Made by a program: the position numbers and the translations under genes | Notes under the pieces: model-generated | The model's input: the letters and a program-made list of their open reading frames with translations, nothing else | Told to the model about the DNA's origin: nothing | Database searches by the model: none | Assembly: GCA_964552725.1 (NCBI GenBank) | Contig: CAZKHU010000056.1 | Location: 1-19,088, forward strand | DNA from: DYTH01 sp964552725 | Lineage (GTDB): Bacteria > Desulfobacterota > Syntrophia > Syntrophales > UBA5619 | Length of the DNA stretch: 19,088 nucleotides | Reading direction: 5' to 3' | Part shown: piece by piece, positions 13,423 through 19,088 of the stretch | Layout of the letters: the number at the start of each line of letters is the position of its first letter | Numbering within the stretch: the stretch's first letter is position 1

Positions 13423-15517
13423 GATTTTTTCCAAGGAAAACATCCGTATCCCTTCCTATCAAGTCGAACAGACCGGTGAAATGGTCAATGTCCTGCGCCA
13501 CGTCTCTCGTCCAGGGAGAGATCGCCTGCCCGTAAACCGCCCGCGATTCCTTGCCGGTGAACAGCCTGATCGGGATCGAGACGGCAATTCCCTTGTCGTG
13601 ATAGTTCCTGTTGTCGCTGTCCGTAAAAATCGTCGTATCCGTCACGCTGTACCACGCCGAAAGGGTCACCCCGTTGATGAATTTGGACAGGGTGATCCTC
13701 GCCCCCTTGTCGCCCGCCAGAAACATCCCGCATTTCACGTCGAGGGCGATGTCGGACTGCGGAAAATTGAGCCTCGTATTGAAAAAGGCCGTTTTATAGT
13801 ACTCCTTCACCGTGTTTTCAGCCAGACGCAGCGGATTGTCGGGATCCCTTTTTTTCACCACGCTGCCCCCCAGCCCCAGGAGCAGCCTCCCTCCCAGCGT
13901 CGGCATCGCCGCCTCGAGATCGAGCCCCGCGTACTGAGTCTCCAAAATCCCCGCGGTAATTTTCGCAAAGACGGAGGTTCCCGGAAGCCTTTCCACCTGG
14001 TTGAACAGGAGCCGCTCGAAGAGCGCCTTGTTCTTCAGGTAATCTACAATATCGGTGCGAACCGGGATGGAGAGGGGCTCGTTTACCGTCTCCACGTTGG
14101 CAAACGGGTAAAACGCCGCCCCTGCCACCAGGGAGCCTCCCGCCCGGACCGGATAACTCGCCCAGAGTGAAATCCCCACCTTGCCCTTCCAGAATCCGGA
14201 AGGGTCGTTGAGAAAGAGCTGCACCTGCGGCTTGTAGCCGATAACGTACCCCGGAGTCATCTCCTTGCGGCCCTCGGGAAGCGCCGCATATCCTGTGTCG
14301 ATCGTTGCCAGGGAATGAAACTCCCCGTCGCTCAGCCGCTCTGCGGCATATTCCAGCAGATTCTCCGCCCCGGTCCGGTAAGAATAGAGGGGAACCCCGT
14401 TTTCCTTGACGATGATCAGGATGCTGTCAATTCTTCCGTCCTTTACCGCCGCGTTATGATCCCTGACCATCGGCGCAATGATCAAAAGCGCCTCCTGAAC
14501 GCCCCGCGCATTGTAAAAGAACCGGTTATTCTGCAAATCGATCGTCAGATCGCCGCCGGTTAGCGTGATGCCGATGCTGCTGAACCCGGCCAGGCCGAGC
14601 CCGAAGAGGATCCGCCTCTCCACGGCCAGAAGCGCGATGTCCGGATGCTCCCGATACCGGGGGGCATAGATCGGAATCATCGGTTTGCCGATCTCAAACG
14701 GCATCGAAACATTAACCCCCACCTGGTTGCCCCGTTGCCAGGAGAGGGTGATATCCGCCCAGTTGTAGAAATTGTAGCGGAAACCGAAGTTGTACGGCGA
14801 AGGAACCGCCTCGCCGAAATACCCGCCCCGCAGCGCCGGGTCGCTCAACTGCTCATGGTAGCGGATCGGACTGTATTCGACCATGAACGCATACCGGTCG
14901 GAAGGGGCAAACTGGATTCCCCCGAAGAACTGGGCATCCGCCCGCCACCCGCGCGGGTGGCTCAGCATCTCGATTCTGATCCCCTCTCCCTGGGAGGGCA
15001 GGGGCCGCTTGCCGAACCGGCCGTTTCCGAGGCCGAGCGTGAAATCGAACGGGTAGAGCTGCTTGCTGGCGACAATGTACTGCGAGGCATAAAGACGCGT
15101 CCCTTGGGGGTCCATGATGCCGACCGCCAGCGCGGGCGAGTATTTTCCCTCCGCAACCATCTGGTACTTGATGTCGACGGCCTTGTCCTTGTAGTTTCCG
15201 TAGCCCTCCCAATTCGTCCCCGGCTGATCTATCGAAACCATCGTCTCCGTCAGCCGCCCGTCGATCTCCAGCCCCTTCAGCGGGCTGATGGCGCCGTAAT
15301 AATAGCGATATGGCTCCACCTGACCGAAACCGATCCGATAGCTGTTTTCCCTGATCACCCGCGCGGTGGGAATCTCCATGAGTCCCGTCCCCCCCCAGTT
15401 GGCGGGAGCGGTAAACGGCTCATCGGCGGCAAAACCGCCGGCCGCGCCCAGCAACATCACCACGATGACCGCGGCAGCCCTCAGCGCAAAGTATCCGCGG
15501 CACGCGCTGCAGATCAT
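13400..15517 (-). CDS. yjbH: YjbH/GfcD-like outer-membrane polysaccharide export protein
   Basis: 705 residues. A signal peptide (about 1-31, ending GGFAAD) is followed by the family signature PANWGGTGLMEIPTARV with SYRIGFGQV. The rest is rich in alternating strands and aromatic residues (for example EPYRYYYGAISPLKGLEIDGRL), consistent with beta-barrel segments. This is the pattern of the YjbH/DUF940 family (E. coli YjbH, GfcD), linked to exopolysaccharide or group 4 capsule secretion. No good ribosome binding site precedes the ATG at 15517, and no better in-frame start was found. It lies between the SLBB exporter and the YjbE-like gene. No gfcB (YjbF) or gfcC (YjbG) gene is present alongside. 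Confidence 0.82.
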   Translation of the reverse strand: MICSACRGYFALRAAAVIVVMLLGAAGGFAADEPFTAPANWGGTGLMEIPTARVIRENSYRIGFGQVEPYRYYYGAISPLKGLEIDGRLTETMVSIDQPGTNWEGYGNYKDKAVDIKYQMVAEGKYSPALAVGIMDPQGTRLYASQYIVASKQLYPFDFTLGLGNGRFGKRPLPSQGEGIRIEMLSHPRGWRADAQFFGGIQFAPSDRYAFMVEYSPIRYHEQLSDPALRGGYFGEAVPSPYNFGFRYNFYNWADITLSWQRGNQVGVNVSMPFEIGKPMIPIYAPRYREHPDIALLAVERRILFGLGLAGFSSIGITLTGGDLTIDLQNNRFFYNARGVQEALLIIAPMVRDHNAAVKDGRIDSILIIVKENGVPLYSYRTGAENLLEYAAERLSDGEFHSLATIDTGYAALPEGRKEMTPGYVIGYKPQVQLFLNDPSGFWKGKVGISLWASYPVRAGGSLVAGAAFYPFANVETVNEPLSIPVRTDIVDYLKNKALFERLLFNQVERLPGTSVFAKITAGILETQYAGLDLEAAMPTLGGRLLLGLGGSVVKKRDPDNPLRLAENTVKEYYKTAFFNTRLNFPQSDIALDVKCGMFLAGDKGARITLSKFINGVTLSAWYSVTDTTIFTDSDNRNYHDKGIAVSIPIRLFTGKESRAVYGQAISPWTRDVAQDIDHFTGLFDLIGRDTDVFLGKNLDKNKYH

Positions 15518-15615
15518 TGCGAAGAGGCGGCAGAAGGCCGGCGAAGCAGCCCTCCCGGTAAAAGCGGTTTATCGAAACAGTCCATTAATCAATAATTTGA
15601 ACGAGGGACGGTGTG

Positions 15616-15645
15616 GTTATAAGCAACCCCCCGGCGCCCTGTCAA
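15616..15645 (-). promoter_or_regulatory. Strong sigma70-type promoter of the YjbH gene
   Basis: TTGACA (15640-15645), an 18-bp GC-rich spacer, then TATAAC (15616-15621). Initiation near 15609 gives a leader of about 90 nt. It allows yjbH and the YjbE-like gene to be transcribed apart from the exporter gene upstream. Confidence 0.7.
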
Positions 15646-15711
15646 GAAAATTATGCGGTTTATGTTAATTTTTTCACACCCCTGCCTGAAAAAACCGTCG
15701 TCCGCGGCCCG

Positions 15712-18700
15712 TTAGAAAAGCGCCTTGAAGACGCCCGCGGTCACGGCGGTGTTCATTATAATCTGGGTTATGTCCTTGATCTCCCGAAGCCAGGCAATCT
15801 TATCGACCTTCTCCGGCACGATGATCGTGTCTCCGGGTTCAATGGTTCTGACCTCCCGCTCAAACCCGGCCACCTCCCAGCGATCCCGGGAAGAGCTCCA
15901 GTTGAAGAGGCCCCGGGAGAGTTTCCGGGCCGAACCATCCACCTTCAGGACAAAGATGTTGTCGGTGTCGGCGTATTTGGCGTAACCGCCGGACAGATCG
16001 ACGTAGTCCTGATAATCCATCCGGCTTGCATAGATGAAGCTGCCCTGCGACATGACGGAGCCGGCGACATTGACCACGTTGTTGCTGGGGGGAATAAACA
16101 GTGTGTCTCCATCCTCGAGTTCGATGTCGTATTCGCTGCCCTTGAGGAGGCGCAGATGGGCAAGCCTGATCGTCATCCTTCCTGTCGCCTTCAGACCCCG
16201 CAGATACCCGACAAACTGTTTTTTCTGTTCCAGCTCGGCCTTTTTCGCCGCCACCTCCTCGGCGGAGATTGACGTGGAAATCTCTCCGCCGGAAAGCAGC
16301 TCCCGCTCCATGCGGTCTGCCATCTCGGAGAGCCCTTTTTGCTGCAGGGCGCGGACCGACTCCCGCGTGAAGACGGCCCCCCGCAGGTACGCGTCATCCG
16401 TGTAACCGCCGGCGCGCTCGATCACCGCCGAAAGCCTCTCGTTTTTGGCGATGACGTAGCGCCCGGGGTACTTTATCTTGCCGGAGAGGACCGCGTACTT
16501 CTCCACATGCCAGTCGGGAATGCTCTTGATGAAGAGCCGATCGTGCGGTTTCAGGGGCAGATTGTGTTCCGGATCGCCCGCCAGGGCCTTGCCAAGGTTT
16601 ATCTGTCGGTGCACAACTTCTGTACGGTTATTTTTATCGACCGTCCGCGAGGAAAGCTCCGCTTCCTGGAGCGACGCCGATTCGAGTACATTGCCGGCGG
16701 CGAAGACCAGATTGCGCACCGTCATCTGCTCGGCCATCGGATAGGTTCCCGGTTTCAGTACCTCCCCTTCGATCGCAACGTTCTTCTTGTACACCTTCTC
16801 CCAGAGCGAATGGACAACCAGCCGGTCGAGATCCTTGAGCTTCAGGTTGTGCTGCGGATCACCTGCGAGCGCCTTCCCGAGGTTGAATTTCTCGAGCATT
16901 ACCTCTTTCGTCCGCCAATCCGTCCGGTAGAGTTCCGCCTCGTCCAAAAGCGTGTCGCGGGTCTGCCCGCCGGCCTTGAAGAGCAGGTCGCTTACCCGCA
17001 TATTCTCGGTCAGGACGAACTCGCCCGGTTTTTTTACCTCTCCGCTGACCGAGGCAATTTCTTTCCATTTCTCCTCGTAGAGGGAATGGATAATGATATG
17101 ATCTTCATCCTCCAGCAGAACATTTTCCGCCGGCTCCCCGGCCATCGCCCGGGCGACGTCGAAATAGAGGGTGAAAAACTCCTTCTTTTTATCAACGCGG
17201 ATGATCTCGCCCTTTTTCAGGTAGGCGTCTTTCGTCAGATCCCCGGCGGTGCGGAGCGCGTCCTTCACCCGGCTGTTTTCCGAGAGCTCGAACCGCCCCC
17301 CCTTGCGCACCTCGCCGCTTACCGTGAAGTACGGCTTGTCCTTGAAGAACCATTTGCTGAAGATGTAGATGCTGTCCTGACGCTGCAGCGGCAGATTGCT
17401 TGCAGGATCGCCCCGCAGCACCAGATCGCCGAGGTTGAAGGGGAGCAATGTCGTTTCCATCCCGGGCGGCTGGAGCCGCTTGATCAGCGCATAATCGAAA
17501 TAGGTGTCCGGCAGGAAATCCTGCTCGTCTTTGAGAATATCGCCGAGGCGCATCCCCGGCGTCAACGCGTATTTTCCCCCCCGCTTGACGTTTCCATTGA
17601 GGTAAACGGCATTGAAGTCCTTCTCCACGATGGGGAAAACCTTTACGATATCGGAATCCTGCAGGATAAAGGACCGCGTGCGGGCGAGGTTCTTGTCATC
17701 TATGTCGATGACTACCTTTTTCTCGTTCTTTACGGTGCGCTCCACCTGTATCTGCTGGGTATAGGCCGTCGGAATGATCCCGCCGGCCAGCTCGAAGAGG
17801 TATTCGAGGGAATAGTTGTCCTTCAGTTCGTAAATGGCCGGACGTTTGACGTTCCCGGCAATCCCCGCATAAGCGCCGACGACGGGGACGAACACGATGT
17901 CGCCCGCCTGGAGGGTCACGTCGTGAGATTTGTCTCCCTTCAGCAGCAGATCGTAGAGGTCGTAGGTCTGAACGACCTTGTCCTTTCTTCTGAGCTGGAT
18001 GTTGCGCATCGAGCCGATCTCCGACGGTCCGCCGGAGATGAGCAGCGCGTCGGTAATCGTGGCGAACGCGCCGATCGTGTAAGCGCCCGGCCTGCGGATA
18101 TCGCCGAGGACAAAAACCGGAATCGTCCGGAGGGAGCCCATTGAGATATCGACATTGGTTCCGGTCATCTGCTCGGCCTGCTTGATGAGTTTTGCGGACA
18201 TCTCTTCGAAGGTCATCCCGGCGACGGCGAGCGGCCCGATGCCGGGAATGTCAATCTTGCCGTCGCGGTTTACCACGAGCTTGTAGGAGGCGTTCACCCT
18301 TCCCCACAGCGTTATCTTCACCTCGTCGTCCGGGCCGACGACATACTTGAGCGGGACGGGGACATCCTTGCGCTCCGTTACGATATTGACGGCCGCCTCC
18401 CGGAAAAAATCATAGCCGAACGGCTGGAGTTTGAGCGAGATATCCTGATATTTGCCGATGTCCTGGGCGCGCTCGAAGAGGGTCCGTCCCTGCGGTTCCC
18501 CGGCAACGGTCTGTGCAGGTTCCGGGGCGGGCTTGTCCGTCTTTGCCGGTTCGGTCTTCCCCGGCACGCCTTCTTTGCCTTTCAGCAGTTCCTTGACCTT
18601 GGCTGCCTCTGTTTCCGGCACGCCTTCTTTGCCCTTCAGCAGTTCCTTGCCTTTGGCAACCTCTTCCGGGGATATCCCTTTAAATTCAGGCTTTTCTTTC

Positions 18701-18879
18701 AGGGCCTCAATGGCCTCGGGGGTAAGCTGCCCCCCCGATTTAACCATTTCCCGGGAGATCGCCTCCTTCTGCTCGGCCGTCAGCTTTTCGTAAGCCGCTG
18801 ACTGCTCCGCGGTAAGAGCCCCGGCCCAGGCGGGAATCAACAGCAGCAGCACCACACCCAATATTGCCTTTTTGATCAT
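15712..18879 (-). CDS. Large Wza-like polysaccharide export protein with about eight SLBB units
   Basis: 1055 residues. The signal peptide (about 1-22) has no lipobox Cys. A charged helical linker (23-130) carries a duplicated KELLKGKEGVP motif. The polysaccharide export sensor domain is at about 174-246 (LKYVVGPDDEVKITLWG...GKIDIPGIGPLAVAG). SLBB-type units begin near 254, 336, 424, 516, 608, 700, 795 and 934, most with a (S/E)G(E/N/K)V(K/R)xxG(x)Y/F core. A charged helix (about 840-890) separates the last two. A terminal helix (about 1026-1055) matches the position of the Wza membrane-spanning helix. It should form the outer-membrane exit channel for an exopolysaccharide. Family members usually have two or three SLBB units. 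GAGGG lies ahead of the ATG. Confidence 0.88.
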   Translation of the reverse strand: MIKKAILGVVLLLLIPAWAGALTAEQSAAYEKLTAEQKEAISREMVKSGGQLTPEAIEALKEKPEFKGISPEEVAKGKELLKGKEGVPETEAAKVKELLKGKEGVPGKTEPAKTDKPAPEPAQTVAGEPQGRTLFERAQDIGKYQDISLKLQPFGYDFFREAAVNIVTERKDVPVPLKYVVGPDDEVKITLWGRVNASYKLVVNRDGKIDIPGIGPLAVAGMTFEEMSAKLIKQAEQMTGTNVDISMGSLRTIPVFVLGDIRRPGAYTIGAFATITDALLISGGPSEIGSMRNIQLRRKDKVVQTYDLYDLLLKGDKSHDVTLQAGDIVFVPVVGAYAGIAGNVKRPAIYELKDNYSLEYLFELAGGIIPTAYTQQIQVERTVKNEKKVVIDIDDKNLARTRSFILQDSDIVKVFPIVEKDFNAVYLNGNVKRGGKYALTPGMRLGDILKDEQDFLPDTYFDYALIKRLQPPGMETTLLPFNLGDLVLRGDPASNLPLQRQDSIYIFSKWFFKDKPYFTVSGEVRKGGRFELSENSRVKDALRTAGDLTKDAYLKKGEIIRVDKKKEFFTLYFDVARAMAGEPAENVLLEDEDHIIIHSLYEEKWKEIASVSGEVKKPGEFVLTENMRVSDLLFKAGGQTRDTLLDEAELYRTDWRTKEVMLEKFNLGKALAGDPQHNLKLKDLDRLVVHSLWEKVYKKNVAIEGEVLKPGTYPMAEQMTVRNLVFAAGNVLESASLQEAELSSRTVDKNNRTEVVHRQINLGKALAGDPEHNLPLKPHDRLFIKSIPDWHVEKYAVLSGKIKYPGRYVIAKNERLSAVIERAGGYTDDAYLRGAVFTRESVRALQQKGLSEMADRMERELLSGGEISTSISAEEVAAKKAELEQKKQFVGYLRGLKATGRMTIRLAHLRLLKGSEYDIELEDGDTLFIPPSNNVVNVAGSVMSQGSFIYASRMDYQDYVDLSGGYAKYADTDNIFVLKVDGSARKLSRGLFNWSSSRDRWEVAGFEREVRTIEPGDTIIVPEKVDKIAWLREIKDITQIIMNTAVTAGVFKALF
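18563..18670. repeat. 54-bp tandem duplication inside the SLBB exporter gene
   Basis: Two near-identical 54-bp units (18563-18616 and 18617-18670) both begin GGCACGCCTTCTTTGCC and encode an 18-residue unit containing KELLKGKEGVP. The frame is kept. It lies in the linker between signal peptide and export domain and may vary in copy number. Confidence 0.75.
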
Positions 18880-18895
18880 TTTACCACCCTCTCAA

Positions 18896-18917
18896 AAATA
18901 GGGACAGCGCCCTATTT
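18896..18917. repeat. REP-like palindrome before the exporter gene
   Basis: AAATAGGG (18896-18903) and CCCTATTT (18910-18917) are perfect complements around ACAGCG. The form resembles the AAATAGGGGACAG-type extragenic palindromes of deltaproteobacteria. It falls between the Wzz-like gene and the exporter start, 17 nt before the latter, so it would be in the mRNA near the ribosome binding site. Confidence 0.5.
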
Positions 18918-18951
18918 AATTGCGGAACCCGGGGACCGGAAATCCGTCATT

Positions 18952-19088
18952 TCAAGCCTTCTGCGCCGGCCCGCCTTTCGTCCGGAAGCGCAGGTAGCGC
19001 CGCAGATTAGCCAGCCGCTCCGGGTCTTCCCGTGTCCCGATGTTTTTTATGTATTCGAGAAAAAAGGCAAGAAAGATCGCGATGAAAA
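18952..19088 (-). CDS. C-terminal end of a Wzz-like polysaccharide co-polymerase (partial)
   Basis: Only the last 44 residues are in the window. They begin with a hydrophobic segment (FIAIFLAFFLEYI), then a charged cytosolic tail (KNIGTREDPERLANLRRYLRF...) and a TGA stop. A last membrane helix followed by a short basic tail is typical of Wzz/chain-length-determinant proteins, and its place upstream of a Wza-like gene fits. The assignment is inferred from topology and neighbourhood, since the body of the protein is outside the window. Confidence 0.55.
   Translation of the reverse strand, partial: FIAIFLAFFLEYIKNIGTREDPERLANLRRYLRFRTKGGPAQKA

Noticed and set aside
16339..18144. 601-codon plus-strand frame
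   Set aside because: It is a shadow of the SLBB exporter gene; no motif, no ribosome binding site, and composition typical of the complement of a GC-rich gene.
16339..18500. CRISPR-like periodicity from recurring motifs
   Set aside because: The periodicity is at protein level (SLBB units), with diverged DNA and no constant repeat with unique spacers; no CRISPR array is seen anywhere in the window.

Overview
The window looks like a chromosomal segment of a Gram-negative deltaproteobacterium (Desulfobacterota, probably Syntrophales-like). The grounds are the gene order hldE kinase - DUF4416 - yicC - gmk - rpoZ - rlmB - pilC, the lipopolysaccharide and type IV pilus genes, and the outer-membrane polysaccharide exporter. 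This is inference from gene content; no taxonomic search was run. Nearly every protein gene lies on the minus strand.

Left part (1-6460). A partial tRNA-Thr with its promoter, a DUF1178 zinc-ribbon gene, and a tRNA-Pro(CGG) come first. They are followed by a tight minus-strand housekeeping run, read from about 6310 down to 828: heptose-7-phosphate kinase, DUF4416, YicC endoribonuclease, guanylate kinase, RNA polymerase omega, 23S rRNA 2'-O-methyltransferase RlmB and the pilus platform protein PilC. Several of these genes overlap, which suggests translational coupling. A plausible sigma70 promoter lies in front of the kinase gene.

Middle part (6384-8706). A complete tRNA-Arg(CCT) is followed by an AT-rich insert of about 2.2 kb. 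The insert ends in a perfect 45-bp copy of the tRNA 3' half, so it is a tRNA-targeted island whose integrase is gone. It holds a terminator, short direct repeats next to both ends, a two-gene unit (a 65-aa basic protein, then a protein with one C-terminal membrane segment), a tRNA-like/ncRNA candidate with its own promoter and terminator, a truncated IS630-type transposase, and a small gene. The membrane-protein gene and the small gene are each interrupted by an in-frame TGA.

Right part (8707-19088). A secreted peptidase C10 (streptopain-like) protein carries a pro-domain and a C-terminal dockerin-like module. An XRE regulator follows it closely. Next come a secreted protein of unknown function, then a polysaccharide-export cluster resembling the E. 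coli yjbEFGH/gfc system. That cluster contains, in transcription order, the end of a Wzz-like co-polymerase, a 1055-aa Wza-like protein with about eight SLBB units, a YjbH/GfcD-like outer-membrane protein and an Ala-rich YjbE/GfcA-like secreted protein. Good promoters are visible in front of the YjbH gene and the YjbE-like gene. REP-like palindromes flank the cluster.
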